DNA of 64,000 bases from Ochromonas danica (taxonomy: Eukaryota; Sar; Chrysophyceae; Chromulinales; Chromulinaceae), in the NCBI GenBank assembly GCA_015146655.1, contig VKHL01000108.1, forward strand, positions 37,103-101,102, in the 5' to 3' direction. Of this stretch, positions 54,256 to 64,000 are shown piece by piece. The position numbers were made by a program, and so were the translations under genes. Within the stretch, counting starts at the first letter, position 1, and each line of letters opens with the position of its first letter. Under the pieces are notes generated by a model. It had not been told where the DNA came from. It saw nothing but the letters and a program-made list of their open reading frames with translations, and did not search any database.

Positions 54256-56933
54256 ATGAGTGCTTCCGAGGCAATCATGCATGCAATCTGGCTGCTCTAC
54301 TATCCCGATGATGCCTTCCATCCGCAGGATCCGCGCATGGCCATCGTGCAGGCTTTCCACAGCTTCCTGCTTCGACGGGAAGACCATCTCAAGCTCGTGG
54401 TCCATCCCTCCTGGGATTGTTGTTACGTGGACGTGCAAGCCTTGGCGAAGGCGAAGCCTTTCGAGGACTTCGAGGACGCGCTCGTGCGCCGCCCTTCCGA
54501 GGTGACGACCTGCTTGGCCATGGCGCTCTCCGCCATCTACGCTGACAGACATCCGTATGCGTCGCCCAGAGTTATCTCTCCTCACTTCTACAATCTCTCC
54601 ACGACAACTTCTTTCGCGGCCATCAAAGCCTCTTCCGTGGGTCAGCTCGTCAGCGTTGTGGGCCATCTCACGCGGGTCTCCCCGTGCAGGGCCTTGGTTC
54701 TTGGAGGCAATTTCCACTGTGCCAAGTGTGGCTCTGTGCTGAATGCACGCTTCGAGGATGGAATTTTCCTCCCACCCGCACAGTGTCGCACGAGTCGCTG
54801 CTACAACCGCTTTCTGGACCTCGACCGAGACAGCGTCTTGCTGGGCGACTTCCAGCGCTTGCGATTGACTGAGCCCTTGCAAGATCATAATCATCCTACA
54901 GTGCCTTCAGCGGAGGAGATGGAGGAAGACAACAGTCGAGTGCCTCGCTCGTTGGATGTTGAGCTGCGCGACAGTTTGGTCGATGTCTGTGTGGCGGGCG
55001 ATCTCGTGCGCCTCTGTGGAGTGGTCAAGACTCTACCACAGGATGGCATACGCAGTGGCAGGTATGGTGGAGGCGGTCGGGGAGCGCAGGGCATGGTGCG
55101 AGAGAGCGGTCTGCATCACCTTTACTTGCTTGTCACCTCCATCGAATGTCTCCTAACCTCAGGAGATCGGCCCTTGGGTGGCGCTTCGTGCGTGCTACAC
55201 AAGGGCGACGATCGATCTGTGCACCTCCTCGACGCGGCTCTACCCGCGGCTCTAGCTGCATCGTCTTCTTCCTCTTTCCTACCCTCCTCGATTGGAAGCG
55301 TTTCTTTCTGCGATGAAGAGCTCTGCCAGATCCGCGATGTTGCACTAATCAAGCCGGAAGCTGGAGGTCCTCTTGCACTCTTGTTAGACAGTCTGTGCCC
55401 AACAATCTTTGGCCACGAGATCGTCAAACTCGGTCTGCTGCTGGCTCTCTTCGGAGGATCGAGCCAGGGCATGAGTTGCCATATGAGTTCTTCCTCTTCT
55501 GGAGGAATGGAAAGCAAAAGCGACGCCATGCAAGAGGGAGAGTTGGGAGGGATGCGCGGCTGGGCTGTGAGGCAGAATATCCACATTTTGCTTGTGGGAG
55601 ATCCTGGCCTGGGCAAGGTCAGCAACGTCTTACCTGCAAGCTTTGCTGTGATTGACTGTTTTGTGATTGCTTCGTTGTTATAGAGTCAACTATTGCGCGC
55701 CGCGGCTTGCGTCTCGCCTCGAAGCGCTCTTGTCACTGCGAACTCTTGCACAGCTGCGGGACTCACTGTCACGCTTAGCAGAGAAGGAACGAGTAAGGAA
55801 CTTCATCATCTAGCGTCTGTTCCTTCTGTACTAATGCACGTGATTGCTGATCGCTTATCGTAGCTGGAGAGGTTTGCCTTGAGGCAGGAGCATTGCTATT
55901 AGCAGATCGAGGTATCTGCTTCATCGACGAATTAGACAAACTTCCTTGTGATGCTCATGCCCTGCTCGAAGCGATGGAACAGCAAAGTGTGTCCATCGCC
56001 AAGGCTGGCATCTGCACTTCTTTGCGCAGTCGCACTTCTGTGGTAGCCGCTGCCAATCCCGCGGGCGGGAGCTACAATCGGCGGAAGGGCGTGGCGGAGA
56101 ACATCAAGATGAATGCCGCTCTTCTCACACGTTTTGGTAAGCATTCCAACACGTTGCTTTCAATTGCTGTTCTAAACTCGCTTATGGCAGATCTGATCTT
56201 TCTCATGGTTGATCGACCTGATCTCAATCGAGATGAGATGATCTCAGAACACATCTTTGGATTTGCAGCCGAAGGACAAGCGAGTAGCCGGAAGAGGACA
56301 CATGCAGGATTGTCTGGAAAGGAGAATGAATCTGATGAGGCGCGCACCTTGTCGCAGCGTCTTCGTTTATTGCTGGACATGCGCAGGCAATCCGCGCATC
56401 CGCGCATGTCAACAGATGAGATGCGCCACTATATCGACTATGCTCGTCAATATGTGCACCCGCGACTGTCAAGAGCTGCGGCCAAGGTCTTGCAAAGACA
56501 GTATCTCCTGATGCGTGCCAGCGCCAGCCAACCTCTTCCTGTGACACCTCGACATCTTGAATCTTTGATTCGGCTGGCACAAGCTCGAGCTCGTGTTGAT
56601 TTGCGCGATGAAGTGAGTGTGGAAGATGCCGAGCAGGTGGTGGTACTATTGCAGGAATGTCTGGTGGATAGTCTGACCGACGAAACTGGCCGAGTTGATT
56701 TCTCTCGTCGAGGTGGGCTCTCGATGAGCAAGCAAATGAAAGGTTTATATGCAGCCTTGCAACGCGAGGTGTCGATGCATGGTGAGCGTCTCTTCTCTCG
56801 CCAAGATCTAGCTGACTTTGCAGCGCGATTGCAGTTGAAGAAGGATATTGATGAGATCATCGACGGGCTGCGAACGGAAGGCTATCTGCTGTTGAAAGGT
56901 CCTCGCCTTTATCAGCTCAACACACTCTCGTAA
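54256..56933 (+). CDS. MCM8: MCM8-like DNA helicase
   Basis: Four exons (54256-55617, 55684-55792, 55864-56136, 56191-56933) join in frame to 828 aa, close to human MCM8 (840 aa). MCM8 works with MCM9 in homologous recombination and repair. The N-terminal domain has a zinc-binding pair pattern (CAKC ... C-x4-C near 155-182). The AAA+ core has Walker A GDPGLGKS, the motif TAAGLTVTLSREGT, Walker B CFIDELDKL, sensor AAANPAGGSYNRRKGVAEN and the arginine finger region ALLTRFDLIF. The DELD Walker B and the ALLEAMEQQSVSIAKAGI string are the MCM8 form. A winged-helix end follows. The intron after exon 1 splits Walker A between Lys and Ser. Confidence 0.92.
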
Positions 56934-57093
56934 AGACCTCGATGTGACAGAACCAAGAGAAAGGTTTGTGATAACTGTGGAAGTCATGAAGTTGTTTGAT
57001 GGTAACTATCAATTTCTGTGTTGATGAAGGTCAGGTCAGCGGTAGTGAAGGGTTGATATATTTACAAATGCTATCAGGATGGAGGACAGTTCC

Positions 57094-60000
57094 TCACTTT
57101 CCTTTTTTATCTTTGCTTGCGCTTTGGAATTCCTTCTCGAAGATGTTGATGTCTTCCTTCTCCTCGTTCGGGTCTCTGTCGGGGGCGACCTTCCCGCCCG
57201 CGCCGGCTTCGTAGGCTTTCAAGCGCTTGTTCACTTTGCGCGCCTTGAAGCCTGTCTCCTTGTCTGGCAGCAACGGCTCAGTATCTTTTTCCTCTCCATC
57301 GTCATCGCCTGCCATGACCTTAGCCTCTGCGGCGGCAGTTCGAGAGGATGGCTTGCGCTTCACGACGCTCTTGGCTTTCACCATTTCGTCTTCTTCCTCG
57401 TCCTCACCCTCAGGAACAGCTTGAAGAACATCTGGAGTGACGCTAGGCATAACTTGCGAGCGTTTGGAAGGCGTGGCTCGACTGCTGCCGGAGGCGCTCT
57501 TCTCCTTCTCCTTTTTGCTGCTCGTGCTGGAGGACTTGGTTTTGTGTTCTTTCGATGCACGCAGCTTGCGCTTAATGAGCTCCTTTTCCTTCTCGCGCTT
57601 CTTCTTCTCCTTCTCGCGCTTCTCTGCATTCTTGTCGCGTGTTTTCTTCAATTTCTTGCGCTCTCGCTTGCCCATTTCCTCGGCTTGCTTGCTTTCCATG
57701 TAGAGTGTTCGCCAGTCCACTGCGCGGCCTTCCACATCGCGTTGCATAGCTGAAGAAGACGTGCAAACGATATTAGCTCAATGAACACAGCACAAAGATG
57801 GAGAAGGAGGATCGGACGCCTACCTTTGAACTTTCGACGCATTCGCTTCATGGCGTAGCGTTCCATGGCCGCTTTCTTCACTCGGCGACGATACTCGAGA
57901 TAGGCCAAGAGACAGAGTCCAATGAAAGCTCCCACAATACCGAAAATAATGTCCCAAGGGGTGGGCGAGATATAGTGCCATCGATAGACGTTGACGCCGT
58001 AGATGAACAAATCGTCTCTGTTGCCGGAGGGATCCACGGCTCGCACGAAAAGGGTATAATCTCCGTTTCCAGGCCCTCCCTCGCGCCAGTTGAGCCAGTA
58101 GACGGAAGTCTTCTTCGTCACTGGCGTCCATGGCCGAATCTCTTTGTAGCCATAGGCATCCCACAAGCGATACTCGAAGTAGCACCCAGCTTCGTTGGCA
58201 GTAAAATGGAACCAATTGTTTGAGGAACGATCTTTAGGAGCAGATTGAATTGTTGCACGAGGCATTCTGGCATCACGGTACCAAGCATCCGCGACGACGT
58301 GGTCATCTGACTGCTTTCCTCCGAGTAGATAGACTCGTCCTTCGAAGGGAACAAGGCTGTGGAAGGCACGCGGTCCAGGCGTTTGTCGGCAAAAGAGATT
58401 CTCGACCTCTGGCGTGGGGTCTCGGATCCCAGAGACTTGGGTGACGTAGCCTATGCCATTGACATTAGGACCGTGTAGACCCTGAATGGCGCTTTCATAA
58501 GTGCAGCCATCCCATTCGGCAATCAGTTCCTCCACAGTTCCCGTCTCAGGGCGAAGGAAACCATATCCTTTGCGGCCATGCCACTTGACTGAATCCGTCA
58601 GTGGCGCAAGACCGCCAAAGACTGGAACGACATTCCAAGGCATCTGCCACTCTCCGTCATATGTATCCGGTCGCGATATATTGCTACATTTGTTAACGAT
58701 GGCTTTGGCAAAAGCGCGGTAATCACAAATTTTAGAGACAGTGAGGCGCTCAGATTTTGGCACTTGTGGGATGTCAAAGCCTCTGAGTTTGAGGATAACG
58801 TACAGTCCAGCATTGGCAAGGTCTTCAATAGTCATCACGCCCACAGACTGCATCTGTTCGATCTCATCTGAGGTTATATATTCCCGTAATTGGTAACCAG
58901 TGCCACTGCCAGGTTTCGGGGGAACCCAAAAGCGTCTCATGGCTTCGATGGGACTGTCTACGGACACATAATAGATAGAAGGGGAGTTGTTGTAGAAGGC
59001 GAGGTCGTTTCCACTTCCGCTGCCGTACAACTCGGCGGTGGAATAGTCCAGCCGCCAGAAATCGTCATTGTCTAGACGCCAAGCCCAAACGTCATCGTAG
59101 AAGGTGTCGTTGCCAGACATTCCTCCGTAGAGATAGAGTGTACGAGTTTCGAGATTGTCAGTCGTGCTGGGATCCAAGGCGACGCTGAGGCCACGACGAC
59201 CAGCCCAAGGCATCGAGTAACTGTCATTCACCTTCACAGGACGCCACGCGGCGGGACTGGGAGTCGTCCCAGCCAATGCAGCTCGCCACACATCATTATA
59301 GTCCACCAGATCACCTCCTGTGACAGAGTTGTTACCTCCACGGCCACCGAAGACCCATAAGTACGGCGTGCCTGTCGAATCGGCGAATGCAAGCATTGAG
59401 TGGCCTCCACGGCCTCGCGGCGTCTGGAAAATAGAAGAATAGGAAGCGTCGTTAGTCACGGAGAAGGCGCTCTCGGTGATCAACGTCCAGCTTTCACCAT
59501 CTGCAGACCGCCAAACATCTGCAAGGTAGTAGCGGTAGTCTCCTGCTTGTGTATCTCCGCAAGCATAATCCCCGCAAGCACTGACTAGAGAGTATAGCCG
59601 AGAAGCGTAACCGCCCGTGAGGTAAAGGTAGTTGCCATAGGCCGCAACGGCGTGTTGCTCACGCGGGGACCAGATGCTGCAGACACAAGTCTTGAGAGTG
59701 GCATCACAGACTTCTGCGCCGTAACAGTCGTTGTCCTTCGTGCAGGCCATCGACTTGATGCCGTAATAAGTCATTGACGCGGCAACAAGAGAGGCCTGCG
59801 GTGCTTTGCATCCTGGAGTGACGAGCTCCCACGTGGCGCCATCAGACGAGCGCCAAACATCTGATTTGACTAACGCGATCTCTCGCTGCGTGGAAAACTG
59901 CTGCAGCGCGTTATTCGCAGTCCGAGGAATGTCTTGAATGCGCTGTCCAATGATCCCGCCAACGCTCTGCCAACAAGGAAAAGAAAAAGTGATTTGATTT

Positions 60001-60889
60001 GATTATCTATCCCGTCACCTGCACGCGGCTCTGTCCAAGTGTTGTGGGGTCTTACCTCTTGCTGTGTCAAGTCGACGAACTCTCTGGCCCGGCCGCCCAT
60101 GACCCAAAGATATCCCTGCCAAGCAACAACCCGAGCGAGTGGGTCGGTCAAGAAACAAAAGGAGAAAGAGACAAGTCAAGCTTGTAGTCTACCTTGAAAT
60201 AGACGCCGGCGTGATTCCTGCGCGGCGACCACATGACGTCGCGGTCGGTATCGCTGGAACAGTCGCTGCCGGCTTGATTTTTGTTGCGAAAGAAGGCCTC
60301 GCAGCTGATCCAATCGTCTTGCGTTGTGCCCAAAGAAGGGCGAAGGCCAGCGCTGACCTGCTCCCACTGCAGTTTGCTGTAGACGCGAGGCACTTTCTGG
60401 TGGTATTTCGTCTTGAGCCGCACGTCTCCCTTCACGTACCACTCCGTGCCTTCCGTCCTCCAGACGTCATTCTTGAAGCCATTCTCCCAAGAATAGTCCA
60501 ACAGGCCAGCCTGATAGTTGCGCCGCGTGTTGTGTCCGTCGTAACTGTCCCCGCCGAGCACGTAGATGTAGGCAGAGGAGGACAGATTGGTGGTGCTCTG
60601 GTCAGCAAGCAGCGGTTAAGGAGGAGGAGGAGGGGGAGGAGGAGGAGGCTTACCGTGACGATGGTCGCCATGCCGAAGCGCGGGGACCAATGCGGCGTGG
60701 CGGGCGCGGGCAGGTACGGAATGGCGATGTTCTGCGCCATCTCTCCCGACGACTGCGCCCAGTTCGCTACAAAACGAGGGAGATAAGACACAGAAGCCAG
60801 CATCAAGAGAGGAGGGGGAGGAGGAGGAGGAACAACTCACCGCCTTCAGAGCGCCAGCACAGCAAAGAGAGAATGACAACGACAGACAT
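57094..60889 (-). CDS. Large kelch-repeat single-pass membrane protein
   Basis: Six exons (60889-60841, 60766-60654, 60597-60193, 60115-60056, 59966-57824, 57749-57094) join in frame to 1,141 aa. The start MSVVVILSLLCWRSEG is a short signal peptide. A long lumenal or extracellular part carries many kelch-type blades (GGDSYDGHN, WVMGGRAREF, YLTGGYASRLY, WVFGGRGGNNS, YLYGGMSGND, YLLGGKQSDDH), with one Cys-rich insert (CTKDNDCYGAEVC). A transmembrane helix (DIIFGIVGAFIGLCLLAYL) lies near residue 880. The cytoplasmic tail of about 240 residues is extremely Lys/Glu-rich and coiled-coil-like, then acidic. I do not recognise a named family; it may be a surface receptor or adhesion protein (inference). 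It converges on MCM8. Confidence 0.8.
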
Positions 60890-61546
60890 GGACAAGTCAC
60901 AGCCAGTCACAGCCAGTCAGTCAGTCAGTCAGTCAGTCAGCGAGAGTGAGTCAGTGAGTGAGAGGATGAGAGAGAGAATTTATTCTGAAAGAGGCATGAC
61001 CAGGAGAGCACGACCTCTTCTTCTTCTTCTTCTCTTCTCTTCCCTTTGCTTCTCTTTTGTTGTCATTCAAAGGAAACCGAAGGAGTCCTTAACTTAACGC
61101 CAGATAGCTAGAACTAGCTTCTAGCTCCTTGATCCTCCGCTGCTGCTGTGCTGTGTGTGTGGTATGTGTGTGTGGTATGTGTGTGTGTTACCTCTCATGT
61201 TATCAGGTAAAGTATCTTTTATTAAGAATAGTTGAAGTCACCACACAATCCAAACGAACTATATAGACAAGGAAGGCATCACATCATCACTAGCCACAGT
61301 AACTATACACCTCACACACTACCACCTCCTCCTCCACCACCACCTCCTCCTCCTCCCCCATCTAACGCATCCACATCATAATGTAACTGACTCTGGGAGC
61401 TCCGCAAATGATACCAACTCGGCTAGCTCTTCACAGCCTAGCCGCCTCGTCGATAAGCTCAACAAGTCAAGGGGGGAAGGGGGGAAAGGGGGATGCAGGG
61501 GGTCAGCTGCTATCCTTCACTTATCAACGAGGAGGAGGAGGAGGGC
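60890..61546. other. Intergenic region rich in simple repeats
   Basis: These 657 nt lie between two minus-strand genes. They hold (CAGT)n at about 60915-60942, CTTCTTCTT runs near 61016-61035, GTGTGTGGTAT repeats at 61151-61190 and a CCTCC-rich block at 61321-61361. No gene is recognised. Confidence 0.6.
60915..60942 (+). repeat. (CAGT)n microsatellite upstream of the kelch gene
   Basis: About six tandem CAGT units, after two copies of CACAGCCAGT. They lie just upstream of the kelch gene's start codon on the minus strand, probably in its 5' UTR or promoter. Confidence 0.85.
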
Positions 61547-63688
61547 CTAGGAAGCGACAGCAGCGGGCATTAGGTAGGCGCCATAAGAGGCCAAGGCCAT
61601 CAGCACGGTCTCAGTCAGTCGCAGGGGGAGGAGGAGGAGCGCGATGGCCGCGGGTAGCTCCGGGGCAGCGGTGAGTTGGTAGTACAGCCCCAGCAGCGCC
61701 AGCGCGTAGCCCAAGGCGACTACCACGGCGGAGAAAACCTTTCCACGCAGTCGTCGCCGAGGGAGAACTTTCCACGCGACTAGCAGGCGCACCCCGTAGG
61801 AGGTGCAGACTAGCCCCCCTCGCAGCGCGGAGTGGTAGGCGGAGAGCACTCGGCGCATGCGCCAGGCCAACACGACCGCCACAAGGCGCACCGCGGCGGA
61901 GAGCAAGTAGGGCGCCCAGGCCTCGAGGTCGCCGCCTAGCAGGTGCCGCAGCGCTGGCCCCGCGACTACCTCTAACGGCTCCTCCAGCGAGGCCGCCATC
62001 GCGTTACCCAATGCGATCGTCTGGGCGAAGCGCAGCCTCAGCGTCGTGACGACTGCGAGAAGCGCCGCGTTGAGTCCTGCAAGAGCGCCCGCCACAGTTT
62101 GCGGATCCACAGCCTTCATGACTCCCAGGAGGAGCGAGGTAGTGCTAGCAGAGGAGGAGGAGGAGGAGGAGGTAGTGCTAGCAGAGGAGGAGGAGGAGGT
62201 GGCGCGAGAGTGAGAGAGGTAGTGCGCATGGAGCGCGTCGAACAAGTGGCGCAAGTGGCGTAACGTGCCGAGGCAGTTGGCCAGCAGCAGCGCTTCGAGT
62301 GCGGCGAGGGTTAGCGGGAAGTGCGCGCCCCAGAAAGCAGTCGCCAGGCCCCCGCCAGTGACGGCCAGCAAGCCGGGCTGGTAGACGCGGAAGCGAGACC
62401 ACAAGAAGCGCACCCCCTCGGCCACTACCTCGAGGGCGAGGAGGAAGAAGGACAGCAGTACCTCCGCCACTCCCCCCAGCGCTGCCAAGGGAGTGATCCA
62501 CGCACGCACTACCGCAGCCACTGACTCGGGCAAGAAGGCTATCACTCCTCCTCCTCCTGCTCCACCTCCTCCGTCCACCAACGCGGTGAGCACAGCACGG
62601 AACACTGACACCATCAGCGCTGCACCTTCTTCAAAATAGGTCACCACCTCCTCCTCCTCCTCCTGCACCTCCTCCTCCTCCACACTTTCTTTATAGCCTC
62701 CTACAGCCTCCACAGGTACCTGCTCCTGCTCCTGCTCCATCTGTCGCTGTTGCTCTTCGAAGGCCTCCACAGAAGAAAACTCGCGCCATCCGGTCGCCAT
62801 GGCTACCTCCACCTCCTCAGAGGTGCTGTGGCGGTAGCCATCATCGAGCAGTGAGACCTCCTCCTCCTGCACCACCGCTACCGCTACCTCCTTCACCATC
62901 TTTGCCTCTACCTCTACCTCTACCTCTGCTACCCTTCTCTCCTCTTCTTTGACTACCTCTTTCCCCTCTAGCCTTCCCTCCTCCTCCTCCTCCTGCTTCT
63001 TCTCCTCCTGCTGCTGCTCCATCTTGTTCTGTGGGGCTTCTTTCGCATTCTTCTGGACTAAAGCGTTGCGCTTCGCCCGCGCGGCAGTGAGGACGGTAGC
63101 AGCAGGAGGAGGAGGAGTGGAGCGAGGAGGGGTAGCTAGCACTGCCCTCTCACTCGCTTTCCGCGCCGAGGAGGAGGAGGAGGTGAAGGAGGAGCGGGGT
63201 AGTGCACATGCCTCGCGCAGGCGAGCTATGGCGATGGAGGAGGAGGAGGTGAAGGAGGAGGAGGAGGAGGTCCTGCGGTTCTCCTTCATCTCCTCCTCCT
63301 CCTGCTCCTCCTGCAGCGGCTGCGGCGAGTTCTTCGTCTCTTCCTTTCTTTTCATTCCTCCTCTCATCTGTTTGATTGTCGCCTGCAGTGCGGAGAGTTG
63401 AGACACTTTGGCCTTCTTAGTCTGGTCCCAGACAGTCAGACAGTCTCTAGCTCTGTGCTGTAGAGACGGCCCTGGACGGCCATTTTTGCCGATATCCCTC
63501 CCTTCACGTTGCGCTTTACGGGCACGGGAAATGGCCGATATCTTGACCCCATACGTCGCCTGGGCCTCCTCCAGCGTTGCGGTTTTCGAGGACACAACAA
63601 GAACAGCTTTCTTTATCGGAGACAACCCTCTCAACTCAGAACACCCAAAAGAATAGCGAGAAATTTCCTTTGATTCAACTTCGGACAT
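61547..63688 (-). CDS. ORF joining a psq-like helix-turn-helix to a polytopic membrane domain
   Basis: One uninterrupted frame from ATG 63688 encodes 713 aa. Residues about 22-75 look like a Psq/transposase-type helix-turn-helix (LEEAQATYGVKISAISRARK), followed by the NGRPGPS linker seen in such DNA-binding domains. The middle (about 100-355) is low complexity: Ser runs and long Glu/Val-rich stretches. From about 360 to the end there are at least seven hydrophobic, Ala/Leu-rich segments, with an inserted Ser/Thr run, ending MALASYGAYLMPAAVAS. I do not recognise the membrane part. The coding DNA is much more GC-rich and repeat-laden (GGA/TCC) than its neighbours. It may be one membrane-anchored DNA-binding protein or two genes fused by a missed boundary; sequence alone cannot decide. 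Confidence 0.5.
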   Translation of the reverse strand: MSEVESKEISRYSFGCSELRGLSPIKKAVLVVSSKTATLEEAQATYGVKISAISRARKAQREGRDIGKNGRPGPSLQHRARDCLTVWDQTKKAKVSQLSALQATIKQMRGGMKRKEETKNSPQPLQEEQEEEEMKENRRTSSSSSFTSSSSIAIARLREACALPRSSFTSSSSSARKASERAVLATPPRSTPPPPAATVLTAARAKRNALVQKNAKEAPQNKMEQQQEEKKQEEEEEGRLEGKEVVKEEERRVAEVEVEVEAKMVKEVAVAVVQEEEVSLLDDGYRHSTSEEVEVAMATGWREFSSVEAFEEQQRQMEQEQEQVPVEAVGGYKESVEEEEVQEEEEEVVTYFEEGAALMVSVFRAVLTALVDGGGGAGGGGVIAFLPESVAAVVRAWITPLAALGGVAEVLLSFFLLALEVVAEGVRFLWSRFRVYQPGLLAVTGGGLATAFWGAHFPLTLAALEALLLANCLGTLRHLRHLFDALHAHYLSHSRATSSSSSASTTSSSSSSSASTTSLLLGVMKAVDPQTVAGALAGLNAALLAVVTTLRLRFAQTIALGNAMAASLEEPLEVVAGPALRHLLGGDLEAWAPYLLSAAVRLVAVVLAWRMRRVLSAYHSALRGGLVCTSYGVRLLVAWKVLPRRRLRGKVFSAVVVALGYALALLGLYYQLTAAPELPAAIALLLLPLRLTETVLMALASYGAYLMPAAVAS
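62143..62200. repeat. Tandem duplication of GTAGTGCTAGCAGAGGAGGAGGAGGAGG-type unit
   Basis: GTAGTGCTAGCAGAGGAGG(AGG)n occurs twice in tandem. On the coding (minus) strand it adds Ser-rich blocks joined by ASTT to the membrane domain, which suggests recent expansion. Confidence 0.8.
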
Positions 63689-63865
63689 TTACATTAACTT
63701 TATCTTACAAAGCGTTTGTCGGGTTTAGTACTCTACTGTTGAGAGGCAATAGATGACCGTTGATGACCGAACAACGCGTTCTTTCTCTCTCCCGCACGTT
63801 TCTGCTGCCAACAGGTCTGTCTTCTGTCTTTCTCTCTCATTGTCTTAGTACAAGCCTGGCGGGTC

Positions 63866-64000
63866 ATGCTGGGCGAAGATCGACCCGATGAGCGCGTCCT
63901 TCGCTCTCGCACACTTTCTCTGCGATTGGACGGAAAGAAAGCGACCGACTCGCTCGAGAAGGAACACAAGCGATTCTTCCTGCGACACCTCTCCTCCTCC
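63866..64000 (+). CDS. Partial gene of unknown function at the right edge
   Basis: From ATG 63866 the plus strand stays open for 45 codons to the window end, giving a basic, soluble-looking peptide (MLGEDRPDERVLRSRTLSLR ...). Codon use resembles that of neighbouring genes, and its position divergent from the HTH-membrane ORF fits the local pattern. Upstream the frame is also open, and a CTCATTGTCTTAG acceptor-like sequence ends at 63848, so this may be an internal exon rather than the start. I recognise no domain. Confidence 0.35.
   Translation, partial: MLGEDRPDERVLRSRTLSLRLDGKKATDSLEKEHKRFFLRHLSSS

Noticed and set aside
54244-54894. 216-codon minus-strand frame
   Set aside because: Fully antisense to the MCM8 N-terminal domain and without any motif.
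57079-57753. 224-codon plus-strand frame rich in Leu and Phe, looking like a membrane protein
   Set aside because: It is the complement of the Lys/Glu-rich tail exon of the kelch protein; the hydrophobicity is a by-product of reading AAG/GAG codons backwards.
61141-61195. GTGTGTGGTAT repeats as a possible regulatory array
   Set aside because: Looks like ordinary microsatellite DNA; no conserved spacing or partner sequence.

Overview
This is a gene-dense stretch of a eukaryotic nuclear genome. Nearly all genes have short GT-AG introns (mostly 60-170 nt). I find 26 complete protein-coding genes, two genes cut by the window edges and two tRNA genes. Intergenic gaps are usually 100-550 nt. No bacterial operon, insertion sequence or CRISPR array is visible.

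The gene content suggests a flagellate alga with a complex, red-derived plastid, most simply a photosynthetic stramenopile (inference). An FKBP isomerase carries a signal peptide followed by a transit-like stretch with Phe at +1 (..ALA|FRP..) and then a second lumen-type signal. Chorismate synthase has an ER-type signal peptide. Both are what is expected when import passes through the ER. A betaine-lipid synthase (BtaA-BtaB fusion) is typical of algae. IFT80, a CFAP97/Hemingway protein and a SAM-domain kinesin-13 of KIF24 type indicate a cilium or flagellum.

Layout: 1-10 kb: RAD6-like E2 (partial), METTL21-like methyltransferase, RWD-RING E3 (RNF25-like), NT-C2 coiled-coil protein, PH coiled-coil protein and OGFOD1-like prolyl hydroxylase. 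10-19 kb: a TMEM16/anoctamin, then a 3-kb AT-rich gene-poor island with small repeats, then a TYW3-kelch-TYW2 wybutosine fusion. 19-26 kb: proteasome Rpn6, two identical tRNA-Leu(TAA) genes in an inverted repeat, CFAP97-like, and an unrecognised mitochondrial protein. 26-35 kb: lumenal FKBP, chorismate synthase, betaine-lipid synthase and KIF24-like kinesin-13. 36-46 kb: Rac GTPase, a minimal PIP kinase with a signal peptide, Rab GDI, a PH-TM-DUF1336 protein, and an RBM28/Nop4 RRM protein. 45-57 kb: syntaxin-8-like Qc-SNARE, IFT80, an OSCA/TMEM63 channel-like protein and MCM8. 57-64 kb: a large kelch membrane protein, an ORF joining a psq-like helix-turn-helix to a polytopic membrane domain, and a partial gene.

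The genes are mostly housekeeping and do not form one pathway. Visible functional groups are membrane traffic and phosphoinositides (Rac, PIP kinase, Rab GDI, Qc-SNARE, PH proteins), flagellum (IFT80, CFAP97, kinesin), TMEM16/OSCA-superfamily membrane proteins, and plastid functions (FKBP, chorismate synthase). Genes tend to alternate in strand, with convergent neighbours only 12-240 nt apart at their stop codons. I see no convincing novel multi-gene system. The most unusual items are the HTH-membrane ORF, the signal-peptide PIP kinase, the tRNA inverted repeat and the placement of introns inside P-loop motifs. Exon models were derived by hand and checked for reading-frame continuity; no database search was possible.
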